IMG/VR virus record: IMGVR_UViG_3300033571_022960
Location: 1 to 64,000 of that record
Origin: a virus
DNA length: 64,000 nucleotides
Reading direction: 5' to 3' (one strand)
Part shown: in pieces, positions 8,601-16,404 of the stretch
Layout: every line of letters begins with the position of its first letter
Position numbering within the stretch: position 1 is the first letter of the stretch
Program-made: the position numbers and the translations under genes
Notes under the pieces: model-generated
What the model saw: only the letters and a program-made list of their open reading frames with translations
Told to the model about the DNA's origin: nothing
Databases searched by the model: none

Positions 8601-9798
8601 TTTTTTATATGGTAAAAATCATAATGACTTGCCAAAAGATATACAACTAATGATTTTTTCTTTTTATGAAAATTTAATGGAAAACTTAATGAGAAGTGAT
8701 GATAATCATTGGCAAAGAAGGGTACTTAAAAATGAAATTAGTAGGGATATTTTTAAACTATTACCAGATGAATTTAAATCTGATATTATTGATTTAAGAA
8801 TTGATACTGATATGGGTTTAGATAAAAATCATTTTGATAGTGCATCTAATGAACAAAGGGATAAATATTTAAACAAGGCAAAAGAATATAGGCAAATCTA
8901 TACTTGGGAACAAAAATATTTAGATAGTCTTAATGAAAGTTTAAATTTAAAATCTCGTGCAAATCAACAAGAAAAACAAAGGGATGAATATGTTAAAAAT
9001 ATATTAAAAAAAGATTTATTTGATTTAAAACCAAATGATTTAGATTTTTTAAATAATAGAAAATATCGTACATTATTTAATAATAAAGTTAAAGAATATT
9101 TTTATAATATAGGTTTTTTATTTGATGATATTGATTTAACCGAAGATGGTAATTTTCCTGGTTTAATTTTAAAAAATGGTAATGAAAAATATAATAATAA
9201 TTTAATGTTTTTCCTTGTTAATAATGGTACTATAAAAGTTTATAAGAGTGATAACATATTAAAGTTTTATGATGGTAAATATTTTATAAGATATGTAACT
9301 AATATGTTAAAAAATTTAGATGAATCTTTAAACCTAAAATCTCGTGCAAATCAACAAGAAAAACAAAAACAAGAATATATAAATCAGATTTTAAATGGTA
9401 ATTCATTAGAAGAATTAACTCCAGAACAAAGAATAAAACTATTACAAATTGATTGGACTGTATTAAAACCTTTATTTGTTAAAATTAAGGAAATTTATGG
9501 GGAAAGAAATAAGGTTTATGGTTCAGTAGATACTGTTTTTGATAATAAAATATATTGTCATATTGGTCAAAATGTTAGTATTAAATTATCACCCACTAAT
9601 GGTTTATTTACTGTTAGTTGGGGATTGAAAAAATCTGATTTTAAATCATTTAAAGGAGTTTTAAAAAAGTTAGAAGAAATAAAGTCGGAATATCCTTTTT
9701 TAATTGAGAATTTTAATTTAAAATCTAGAGCAAAAGACCAAGAAAAACAGGCAATACAATATTACACTAATAAAATTAAAGGGGGGGGGGGTAATTGA
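5599..9798 (+). CDS. modular KSRA polyprotein: HD phosphohydrolase + kinase-like + small modules, with prohead-protease-type junctions
   Basis: 1399 residues from the ATG at 5599; an earlier in-frame start at 5566 would overlap the previous gene further. Residues 1-184 are an HD-superfamily phosphohydrolase (RGYHNIEH at 30-37, FHD at 62-64, NEEQSA at 74-79; COG4339-like). The rest is a chain of modules starting with (N/S)LNLKSRA..QEKQ or a degenerate form. Each is directly preceded by Glu in L/I/V-x-E: LNE184, INE341, IKE505, LNE622, LFE824, VYE971, LNE1113, LDE1242, LIE1370. Module 623-824 is protein-kinase-like: Gly-rich loop 653-659, Lys668, catalytic-loop-like 785-796, DLG at 807-809. Modules 2 and 3 are paralogous, and module 4 resembles the gene at 4236. 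T4 gp21 cleaves after (L/I)-x-E, so an internal head polyprotein is inferred. The frame closes just after an 11-G tract. Confidence 0.85.
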   Translation: MSNKINQILGKYGITLSLKEILQRWNESHRGYHNIEHLKDLLRQIGKINSKEKELLVLISLFHDIIYEPKNSDNEEQSAKFLINNVKEVTEDIKKVYQSIIDTKTHKSSNELSEIFNKMDMNIVTRNFDELLKWEQGIRKEYSVFSDEDYKKGRIKFLTSLLNDYPENKENLMKLIDYVGGLNEGLSDKIKSRAKQQEIQLKQYIDNIDINSYFEDSPTIKEENYNKLKKLINNFPNEDLIYKILKDTDKKYRKQINYLFEEFAYIIGAEKIQEFIIYFINEMKDDLNNYSIDKITSRSIWSDLDNKLILNKLKKYKDSKLVDEIYNKNFRYYKKFKTINENLNLKSRASEQEKQMKQYVDNIDLKNLLENDLDSVKLRELLDKFPNQYMVDKIINDLPNELNRVLNYVIGRIYNYSDGENTLLKLINKLGDKLNKYGVGTLIDLTYSHSPIEFFPQLNKEKIYNEIKKYKGEEFFNDIFENNYYVRKEELDKWIKKQNEKKIKESLNLKSRASEQEKQREEYIKNILNKPIEDITYTDLKLLDDENIVSLFYKIKEKYGNEFDVFLLKSQIYWKKSYIKIYNKENEILNLTISPFNLLFKGNPINTIGHGLKLIKGNSLNESSESREEQFKIFAKKVAKKMGIPEPQYLDSGFFGSAFIIDNDRILKITTDKSEALNANKIKNKTTHFIAKVFDVRGFKFNDKEYFFIILEKVKTDFEFLYGIIENLISWFDENYDEDFVTYISEGEFKDLKQLENKLYNDNKQLYNFFTNFVELKKELMKYNITSADFINASNLGFRGKRVVAFDLGISDDNGDIENVDLFENLNLKSRASEQEKQRKKYINNILNNKNLEDLTSIDISNLKNLLSMDEFNDLIVGYLKTTIDKHFFGKEDYESKISTDAFGFDNLKMKFKSRNNLSNKINISIGFDNIKNKLYVHKFDGIGIDNGRYFNKLKELIDYVINDHRKPVYESLNLVSRANQQEEQRNDYIRKEGINDYTITFLYGKNHNDLPKDIQLMIFSFYENLMENLMRSDDNHWQRRVLKNEISRDIFKLLPDEFKSDIIDLRIDTDMGLDKNHFDSASNEQRDKYLNKAKEYRQIYTWEQKYLDSLNESLNLKSRANQQEKQRDEYVKNILKKDLFDLKPNDLDFLNNRKYRTLFNNKVKEYFYNIGFLFDDIDLTEDGNFPGLILKNGNEKYNNNLMFFLVNNGTIKVYKSDNILKFYDGKYFIRYVTNMLKNLDESLNLKSRANQQEKQKQEYINQILNGNSLEELTPEQRIKLLQIDWTVLKPLFVKIKEIYGERNKVYGSVDTVFDNKIYCHIGQNVSIKLSPTNGLFTVSWGLKKSDFKSFKGVLKKLEEIKSEYPFLIENFNLKSRAKDQEKQAIQYYTNKIKGGGGN
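9781..9791 (+). repeat. poly-G(11) tract at the 3' end of the polyprotein gene
   Basis: Eleven consecutive G in an extremely AT-rich genome, encoding Gly-Gly-Gly-Gly before an early TGA at 9796. Loss of one G, or gain of two, opens a further 71 codons. Typical of slippage-prone contingency tracts, but also a classic place for sequencing or assembly indels. Confidence 0.9.
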
Positions 9799-10006
9799 TT
9801 ATAACATTTCAAACATATTACCTTATGAAATAAAAATACTAAATATTGAAAATATAATTGAAAAAATTAATTCTTTATCAGTAAAAGAATTTGATTTTGC
9901 ACCAGATTATTTAAAAATAAAATATATTAAAAAACGACTTAATCTTGGTTATGATTTACATAATAATGAAGAGAAGTATTATGAGGAAAATATTCATCTG
10001 TTTTAA
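9792..10006 (+). pseudogene. out-of-frame continuation of the last KSRA module
   Basis: If one G is removed from the tract, the frame continues GGG-VIDYNISNILPYEIK... to a TAA at 10004-10006. The continuation has the same Lys, Asn, Ile and Glu-rich helical character as the other modules. The last module, only 29 residues as given, would become about 98 residues, near the size of its siblings. So this is coding sequence separated by a frameshift (phase variation, ribosomal or polymerase slippage, or an assembly error). No independent start is convincing. Confidence 0.7.
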
Positions 10007-10031
10007 TACTTTAATTTTATTTTAATTACAT

Positions 10032-10040
10032 TATATTTAT
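10032..10040 (+). promoter_or_regulatory. late-type motif before portal gene
   Basis: TATATTTAT 17 nt upstream of the ATG at 10058, in the only non-coding gap before the portal gene. It has the same core as the motifs before sheath, fibre and KSRA genes. No Shine-Dalgarno sequence lies in the leader. Confidence 0.4.
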
Positions 10041-10057
10041 TATAATAATGCAAATTT

Positions 10058-11890
10058 ATGTCCAATAATAATCAAAAATTAACTACATATCAAAAATTAA
10101 CCAGACTTTTCAATAGTGGTATGCCAGTTCGTTCTACTTTTGAGATTCCTCAACAAGAACTAATTACTGCGAAATCAAGGGAAGAATTAGAATTTTTAAA
10201 ATTACAATCACAACAAAATAAATATGTAAGAGACCAATGGCAAAAAGTAGAAAATGATATGTACCAAAAGTCATTTAACTACCAAATGTCAAGGGTTGCA
10301 GTTTACTCTGATGCAGAAAATATGGAGGCATTTCCTGAGATTAGTAGTGCATTAAGCCTCTATTCTGCTGAGGCTACCACAACTGGAGAAGATGGTAAAG
10401 TAATGCAGATTTATTCGGATTCTGAAAGAATAAAATCTATATTGGAGGATTTATTCTTTAATAGATTGGATTTGAATTCAAACTTATATTCTTGGGCAAG
10501 GAATTTAATAAAACTAGGAGATAATTTTTTGTATCTCAAAATTGGTGGTGAAAAAATTGGTATTGTTGGTACATTACAATTACCGAATATTGAAATAGAA
10601 AGAGAAGAAGGTGATACTTACAGCGTAGTAAGTGAAGAAAAAAAACATACTAAATTCTTATGGAGAGGAAGAAATAGGGAATTTAATACATGGGAAATTG
10701 CACATTTTAGATTATTGGGTAAAGATTCTTTTTTACCTTATGGAACTTCACTTCTTAGTGACGCAAGACGTTATTGGAGGTTATTATTAATGTCAGAAGA
10801 TGCAATGTGTACATACCGTGTGTCAAGAGCATCAGAAAGAAGAGTATTTAAGATAAATGTGGGTAATATGAATGATGAAGATGTTGAGGCGTACATCAAT
10901 AAAATTGCAAATAAATTTAAACGTCAACCAATAGTTGACCCAAGAACTGGACAAGTGGATGTTAGATTTCACAATATGGATGTAACTTCTGATTTCTTTA
11001 TTCCTGTTAGGAATGATAATGCTGGAACTGTAATAGATACTTTACCAGGGGCTAATAATCTAGACTCAATTGCTGATATAGAGTATCTACAAAATAAACT
11101 TCTTTCATCAATGCAAATTCCAAAAGAATTTATCGGTTTTGATTCATCCACTGGTGAAGGAAAGAATTTATCAATGATGGATATTCGTTTTGCAAGAAAT
11201 GTAAATAGAATACAACAAGCATTAATACAAGAATTAAATAAAATTGCAATTATACATCTTTATCTTTTAGGATTTGAGGATGAATTATCAAATTTCTCAC
11301 TAAGACTTAATAACCCATCAACCCAAGCAGAACTTCTTAAATTAGAATTATATCGTGAAAGATTTGCTTTATATAGGGATGCAACTGCAAAAATGGATAA
11401 TGGATTTGCAATGACATCAATGACATGGGCAAAAAAGAATATTCTTGGTATGAGTGATGATGAAATCAAATTAGACTTACAACGTCAAAAAATTGAGGCA
11501 GTTGCCGCACAAGAATTAAATAATATTACAGGTCTTAAAACAGGTATTTTTGATGATATTGATAGACTTTATAAATCAGTATCAGGAGTACAAAATCCAC
11601 AACCAGTTGAAGGTAATTCAGGTAGTGGAGGTGGATTTGGTGGAGGAGGTGGTTTTACATCATCAACAGATTTAGGTGGTGAAACTGAAACCCCATTTGG
11701 TGAAGAAACGCAACCAACAGAAGAAGGTGGATTAGATTTGGGTGGTGAACAACCTACAACAGAACCTCAAGGTGAAACACAAGAACAACCAGAGGGTGAA
11801 ACATTTCCTGAATCTGTAAAGAAAAGAAATAATTTAATTACAGAAGATATTAATCAAATGATTGAACAAATTAATAAATTCATAAAGTAA
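10058..11890 (+). CDS. 20: portal vertex protein, T4 gp20-like
   Basis: 610 residues. The core blocks of the gp20 family are clear: 'YRVSRASERRVFKINVGNM', 'IANKFKRQPIVDPRTGQVD', 'DFFIPVRNDNAGTVIDTLPG', 'IPKEFIGFDSSTGEGKNL', 'DIRFARNVNRIQ'. The dodecameric portal forms the DNA-packaging vertex and seeds prohead assembly. After about residue 515 comes a low-complexity Gly, Glu, Thr and Gln-rich linker, then a charged C-terminal helix (NLITEDINQMIEQINKFIK) that is longer and more disordered than in T4. Single late gene with its own upstream motif; the next gene follows after a short gap with another motif. Confidence 0.95.
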   Translation: MSNNNQKLTTYQKLTRLFNSGMPVRSTFEIPQQELITAKSREELEFLKLQSQQNKYVRDQWQKVENDMYQKSFNYQMSRVAVYSDAENMEAFPEISSALSLYSAEATTTGEDGKVMQIYSDSERIKSILEDLFFNRLDLNSNLYSWARNLIKLGDNFLYLKIGGEKIGIVGTLQLPNIEIEREEGDTYSVVSEEKKHTKFLWRGRNREFNTWEIAHFRLLGKDSFLPYGTSLLSDARRYWRLLLMSEDAMCTYRVSRASERRVFKINVGNMNDEDVEAYINKIANKFKRQPIVDPRTGQVDVRFHNMDVTSDFFIPVRNDNAGTVIDTLPGANNLDSIADIEYLQNKLLSSMQIPKEFIGFDSSTGEGKNLSMMDIRFARNVNRIQQALIQELNKIAIIHLYLLGFEDELSNFSLRLNNPSTQAELLKLELYRERFALYRDATAKMDNGFAMTSMTWAKKNILGMSDDEIKLDLQRQKIEAVAAQELNNITGLKTGIFDDIDRLYKSVSGVQNPQPVEGNSGSGGGFGGGGGFTSSTDLGGETETPFGEETQPTEEGGLDLGGEQPTTEPQGETQEQPEGETFPESVKKRNNLITEDINQMIEQINKFIK

Positions 11891-11892
11891 TG

Positions 11893-11901
11893 CATATTTA
11901 T
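11893..11901 (+). promoter_or_regulatory. late-type motif
   Basis: CATATTTAT starting 3 nt after the portal stop and about 20 nt before the ATG at 11922. It shares the ATATTTAT core with the other late-operon motifs. Confidence 0.4.
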
Positions 11902-11921
11902 TTAGTAAACTTCTTTTAAAA

Positions 11922-12644
11922 ATGAAATTTAGTGTAATCAAATCAAACATCAATGAAACTTTAGTTAATTATTTTACTAATAAAAAAGATAATTATAGAA
12001 GTTTTAGTGTGGAATTTTTTAAATTATTAAGGGAAAATAAAGATATAAAAAAATTATTTAAATTCTATGATGATATTAATTCTTTAGAATTTAAAAATGA
12101 TTCAGTTGCACTTCATTTTATAAACGAAAATAAAAAAGGTTTAAATTATAAATCAAAACAAACTTTAGTAAATTTATTTAAAAAATGGAATATTCATCTA
12201 AATGAAAATATTAGTGTTAATGTTGTAGATTCAAATATTGATTTACTTTTTGAAAGTGAAGATGAACAATATTTTTATTCTAAAGATTTTTTGGTTGAAC
12301 ATCTTAAAAAACATAAATCAAAACAAGATGAAATAATAAATGAAAATTTGAATATACCACCTTCTGTTATGATTAATTTAATATCTGAAAAATTCAATCA
12401 GAAATATTCTGATAAATTAAATGAAACTGAAAAAGAAATTTTAAAATCAACCATTGAAGGTGAAACTAAGAAAATATTTGAAAGTTTAAAGGATAAGACC
12501 TTAAAATTGATTGATAATAAAAAATCAGATTTTGATAATGAAATGATAAGTGAGGTTGAAAATAAATTAAAAGGAATGGTTTATAATGAATCAACTTACA
12601 TTAAAGATATTTCTAAAATAACTGAATTGTTAAATTCTATTTAA
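11922..12644 (+). CDS. hypothetical helical protein downstream of portal (core/scaffold candidate)
   Basis: 240 residues, almost entirely helical and charged, with predicted coiled-coil character after residue 130 (ISEKFNQKYSDKLNETEKEIL). It follows the portal gene on the same strand with its own late-type motif. In T4 the prohead core genes 67, 68, 21 and 22 sit just after gene 20, so a head-core or scaffold role is plausible by position and composition only. No sequence family recognised. Its 3' end overlaps the convergent gene by 8 nt. Confidence 0.6.
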   Translation: MKFSVIKSNINETLVNYFTNKKDNYRSFSVEFFKLLRENKDIKKLFKFYDDINSLEFKNDSVALHFINENKKGLNYKSKQTLVNLFKKWNIHLNENISVNVVDSNIDLLFESEDEQYFYSKDFLVEHLKKHKSKQDEIINENLNIPPSVMINLISEKFNQKYSDKLNETEKEILKSTIEGETKKIFESLKDKTLKLIDNKKSDFDNEMISEVENKLKGMVYNESTYIKDISKITELLNSI

Positions 12645-12882
12645 TCTTTTTTAGGTTGTGTTTTTCTAAAAATTCTTTGGGTTCTGAAATTTCCATTATT
12701 GTTAATTCCCTTTTAGACAAAAGTTCATTTGCCTTATCTTCTGTTACTGCCATTGAGCAAAAATAATGTGTTACAGGTAATTCACCATTTGGTGAACATT
12801 CTATTTTTAGAATGTTATTGTTATTCATTTTTTCTCTTACTTGTGAAACTTTAGATTCTTCACATAAAATACAGATTCTCAT
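12637..12882 (-). CDS. small conserved-looking hypothetical protein
   Basis: 81 residues starting MRICILCEESKVSQVREKMN, with 'CSPNGELPVTHYFCSM'. Three Cys (plus one His) may bind metal, but the spacing fits no zinc finger I know. It is the last gene of the leftward operon that begins at 16161, so it is probably late expressed. Function unknown. Confidence 0.55.
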   Translation of the reverse strand: MRICILCEESKVSQVREKMNNNNILKIECSPNGELPVTHYFCSMAVTEDKANELLSKRELTIMEISEPKEFLEKHNLKKIK

Positions 12883-12898
12883 ATTATTTTTATTTTTT

Positions 12899-15442
12899 TT
12901 AATCTATTGGTTGTGTAATATATTCACTTATATAGAAATTACCATTTACAATCGCAATTAATCTATTAGTACCATTAAAATCTTTCTGAATAGTTTTATT
13001 ATAACTATCATATACCATTGGTATTGCGTTAAGAGAATCTACTGTTAAAATTAGATTTTCTGTACCACCAAATTCTGATGAATTAATAGTTATAGTATCA
13101 CCAACCTGATATAATTTCCCTGAATTTACAATATCAACACCACTAACAACACCACCTATTACTGTTATTGTAAATAATCCATTAACACCATTTCCAGAAG
13201 TTGTACCTCCCACACTTGAGTAAACCCCATCAACCCCATTAATAGAAGTAAATGATATTGTACCTATATTACCTAAATATTCAGTAAAATCAATACTATT
13301 TAAAGGTGTAATAACATTATTAAATTGGAAATAATCACCTATTGTATTAGAAGTAAAATTATCACTTATTTTATTATCGTAAAAATATTCCCCTATTGTA
13401 TTATTTGTAAAATTATTGCCAATTACATTTCCTCTGTATTGTCCCCCACCAAACCCAAAATCATCATCAATGATATTAGAATCAAAGTTCTCACCAATTT
13501 GGTTATTTTGAAAATACATACCAGTTTGGTTATTTTGGAAAAAATTACCGATTTGATTATAACCAAATTCATGACCGACATTATTACCTGAAAAATTATG
13601 ACCAATTTTATTATAAAGAATATCACCAAAGAAATTATTATCTATAACCACATTACCGAAAATATTATTACCACAATAACCACTCAATTCATTTCCAGAA
13701 AAACCATAACCAACTTTATTAAATTCAAAATTTTCACCACCATTTATTATATTGCCCTTAAAATCATTAAAAATTTCATTACTTATTAAATCATTATTTA
13801 TTGTGTTATTATTAAAATCATTACCTATAACATTTTCACTTACTTCTGAATTAATAATATTATTGTTAAAATTAACACTTATTTTATTTCTATAAAAATT
13901 ACTTGTTGGTTCAGTTAATGTACCATGATTATTATTTGAATAAAAATCATCAATCAAATTTTCAAAAAAGTTACAATAAATATCATTATCAGTAAAATTG
14001 TTTCCAATTAAATTTTTATAAAAATTTCCATTTATAATATTAAAATTCATACCACTTTCAATATTGTTTTCATAAAAGTGACTAATAATTTTATTATCAT
14101 TAAAATCATTACCTATTTTATTCTTATGAAAATCATCACCTGATAATACATTACTTCTAAAATTATTACCTATATTATTATCATAAAAACTATTTTGAAC
14201 AATATAATTGTTTATAAAATTATCACCAATTATATTATCTTGAAAATTTGCAGTAATTTTATTTCCATAAAAATAATTTCCAATAACATTATCATCAAAA
14301 TCATCATCTGTTATGTTATCATGAAAATAATTACCTATTTTATTGTTAGAACAATCATCAAAAAAAGTATTATTAAAACAAGAATCACCAAACGTATTAC
14401 TTACAAATCTATTATGAAAAACATTATTTGCCAAAATAAAATCATTTAAATTAGTTTCATATAAATTACCATAGTTACCTATGTAATTATTATAATTTTC
14501 ATTACCTTCAAAAGTATAATACTCTTCGTATTCAGAAACATCATCAACATTATTTTGGTGATAACTACTATATTCATCCCAATCTGAAAAATACATTCTT
14601 GTTCCTGCAACTAAAGAAGTGTTTGTTAAACCTGTAATTACCATTTCAGTATCATTTACTATATTTATTATTTCATAAACAAGATAGTTATTATCAAATC
14701 CAACCTTAGTACCCACATCAATACTAGTAAAATTAGTATCTGTACCTAAAACACTCATTTCTGTATCTGAAATAGTTGATACCTCAACAGTTCCCTGAAA
14801 AGGACTTGTTAAATTTATTTCATAATATCTGTATCTTTTAAATAATATAGTTCTATGGTCATAATCTGTTCTATTATTAAATTCATCAATTCTTTCTGTA
14901 ATTCTACCCTTTGCAGGTGAATTTGTTTTTTCAGTTAAATTAAAAAATATATCGTATTTTAATTTATCTTTTGGATAATTAGGTTGAAATGCATCTGGAG
15001 ATAAAGTTGAATTTGAAGTTGCAAAAACTATAATTGGGTCTATTTCTGCAGTTTTATAATTACCTGTTGTTATTGGTTGACGATTATAATCATAATCAGG
15101 TTGGTCATAACAAGTTTGAAAATCTGTTATTATATAATAAGAACCTTGATTTAAAGTTTCACCAGTCACCATATCATAAAGTTCAGAATATGTTGTTGAA
15201 ATAAAAGACCCACCACCTGTTGTTATTCCTGTTATTATTATGTTTTCATTATTACCTAATAAAGTTAAAGTGTTATTGTTAAAAGTACCACCTGTAATAA
15301 TTGATGGTGAAATAACTTCACCATTATTGGAAGTTTTTATTTTTACGTAATTATCATTAATGTCTAAAAAGAAATTTAAACTACCATTCTGGGGTGATGG
15401 TACTTCTGATGGTATTTGTGGTTCAAATTGTATGTATTGCAT
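12899..15442 (-). CDS. long beta-helix tail fibre / adhesin with NxIGxxFxxN repeats
   Basis: 847 residues. The N-terminal ~310 residues are beta-rich and non-repetitive, probably attachment and head domains. Residues about 310-700 are a dense array of 9-11-residue units of the type N-x-I-G-x-x-F-x-x-N (for example IGNNFTNN, IGEYFYDN, IGNFFQNN). Regular Ile/Phe inward positions and Asn ladders are what a right-handed beta-helix shows. The C-terminal ~145 residues are Gly, Ser and Thr-rich and may be a receptor-binding tip. It directly follows the BppU-like gene (5 nt gap) in one late operon, which supports a host-recognition role. No enzymatic motif seen. Confidence 0.75.
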   Translation of the reverse strand: MQYIQFEPQIPSEVPSPQNGSLNFFLDINDNYVKIKTSNNGEVISPSIITGGTFNNNTLTLLGNNENIIITGITTGGGSFISTTYSELYDMVTGETLNQGSYYIITDFQTCYDQPDYDYNRQPITTGNYKTAEIDPIIVFATSNSTLSPDAFQPNYPKDKLKYDIFFNLTEKTNSPAKGRITERIDEFNNRTDYDHRTILFKRYRYYEINLTSPFQGTVEVSTISDTEMSVLGTDTNFTSIDVGTKVGFDNNYLVYEIINIVNDTEMVITGLTNTSLVAGTRMYFSDWDEYSSYHQNNVDDVSEYEEYYTFEGNENYNNYIGNYGNLYETNLNDFILANNVFHNRFVSNTFGDSCFNNTFFDDCSNNKIGNYFHDNITDDDFDDNVIGNYFYGNKITANFQDNIIGDNFINNYIVQNSFYDNNIGNNFRSNVLSGDDFHKNKIGNDFNDNKIISHFYENNIESGMNFNIINGNFYKNLIGNNFTDNDIYCNFFENLIDDFYSNNNHGTLTEPTSNFYRNKISVNFNNNIINSEVSENVIGNDFNNNTINNDLISNEIFNDFKGNIINGGENFEFNKVGYGFSGNELSGYCGNNIFGNVVIDNNFFGDILYNKIGHNFSGNNVGHEFGYNQIGNFFQNNQTGMYFQNNQIGENFDSNIIDDDFGFGGGQYRGNVIGNNFTNNTIGEYFYDNKISDNFTSNTIGDYFQFNNVITPLNSIDFTEYLGNIGTISFTSINGVDGVYSSVGGTTSGNGVNGLFTITVIGGVVSGVDIVNSGKLYQVGDTITINSSEFGGTENLILTVDSLNAIPMVYDSYNKTIQKDFNGTNRLIAIVNGNFYISEYITQPID

Positions 15443-15447
15443 ATTTT

Positions 15448-16161
15448 TTAATTTATTATTCCTGTTCCAGTTATTGTTGAATTACCTGATAAAATTATTG
15501 CATTACCAACGGTTATTTCTCCATTATTTATGATATTACTATCAATTAACAATAAATATCCATCAATAAATATTCTTGCTCTTTTAATAAATTCTACTGT
15601 ACCAATTGTAATTTGTGTATTGGAAGATTCTAAAGTTAATGTACTTCCTGATAATACCATATTACCTTTAATTGATAAGGTTTCATCACTACCTAAAACT
15701 TCTTCTTTATTTTCTAACCAATGTTTTGTATAAAGATTATTATCACAATAAATTAAACATCCATCACTTTCTACTAAAGTGTTATTTTCCTCGATTTCTG
15801 ATTTTGTAAAAGAAGGTAAAATATTAATATATAATTTTTCTCTTACTGGTGCAATTATATAAGAACAATCATCTAAAAAGTCAATTCTAAATTGTCCTTC
15901 AAATTGTCCTGATTCTAATGTATCATTTATTGACCATTTATATTGTATATAATATTCTTTTGTTTCTACATTCTGAACTTCAACAATTTCACATTCTTTA
16001 TTAATGATTTTAAATGTTCCATTTTGGGTATTTTTCATTGAAAATGTTGCAGTTGCATTTTCAAGTAAATCATGGAATTTTTTATAATCTAATCTACCAT
16101 CCATATAAAGTTTCATTTTAAGGTTTGGTAGAACAGAGTTTTGTTTTATGTAGAAATTCAT
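15448..16161 (-). CDS. BppU-like baseplate/fibre attachment protein
   Basis: 237 residues. The first ~120 residues follow the pattern of BppU N-terminal domains: 'LPNLKMKLYMDGR', then 'ATATFSMKN', a short strand pair, then 'YIQYKWSINDTLESGQFEGQ' and 'RIDFLDD'. These domains anchor host-recognition devices to the baseplate. The C-terminal part (about 140-237) is a small beta-solenoid-like stretch (SIKGNMVLSGSTLTLESS, ILSGNSTITGTGIIN). It is first in the leftward late operon, ahead of the beta-helix fibre, and its promoter-like motif is shared with the divergent gene at 16192. Confidence 0.7.
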   Translation of the reverse strand: MNFYIKQNSVLPNLKMKLYMDGRLDYKKFHDLLENATATFSMKNTQNGTFKIINKECEIVEVQNVETKEYYIQYKWSINDTLESGQFEGQFRIDFLDDCSYIIAPVREKLYINILPSFTKSEIEENNTLVESDGCLIYCDNNLYTKHWLENKEEVLGSDETLSIKGNMVLSGSTLTLESSNTQITIGTVEFIKRARIFIDGYLLLIDSNIINNGEITVGNAIILSGNSTITGTGIIN

Positions 16162-16170
16162 TTAAAAGTT

Positions 16171-16191
16171 TAATAATAAATATTTATTATT
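16171..16191. promoter_or_regulatory. palindromic bidirectional late-type motif
   Basis: A perfect palindrome centred on AATAAATATTTATT lies between divergent genes. It gives an AAATATTTAT box ending 4 nt before the ATG at 16192 and, on the other strand, about 12-16 nt before the ATG at 16161. It would serve both operons if the motif is a promoter; the very short spacing to 16192 implies a leaderless or nearly leaderless transcript. Confidence 0.45.
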
Positions 16192-16404
16192 ATGAAATAT
16201 TTAATTACGGAAAAACAATTAAGATTAATTGAGGATTTGGAGTTAAAATCTCGTGCAAATGACCAGGAAAGAAAAAGGGAAGAATATGTTAATCAGATTT
16301 TAAAAAATAAAAATTTTAAAGATTTAAATTCTACTGGTAAAAGACTTGTAATTAATTTAAAACCAGAAATTTTAGACAAAATTGTTACTGAAATTTTTAA
16401 TTGA
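16192..16404 (+). CDS. KSRA-family protein, truncated by TGA
   Basis: 70 residues: leader MKYLITEKQLRLIE followed by DLELKSRANDQERKREEY, then about 35 residues of helix. As in its paralogues, L-I-E is a possible prohead-protease site. The frame ends at TGA (16402-16404) but stays open for a further 113 codons in the same frame, so the full gene looks interrupted by one stop codon. TGA ends several other genes here, so it acts as a normal stop. Confidence 0.6.
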   Translation: MKYLITEKQLRLIEDLELKSRANDQERKREEYVNQILKNKNFKDLNSTGKRLVINLKPEILDKIVTEIFN

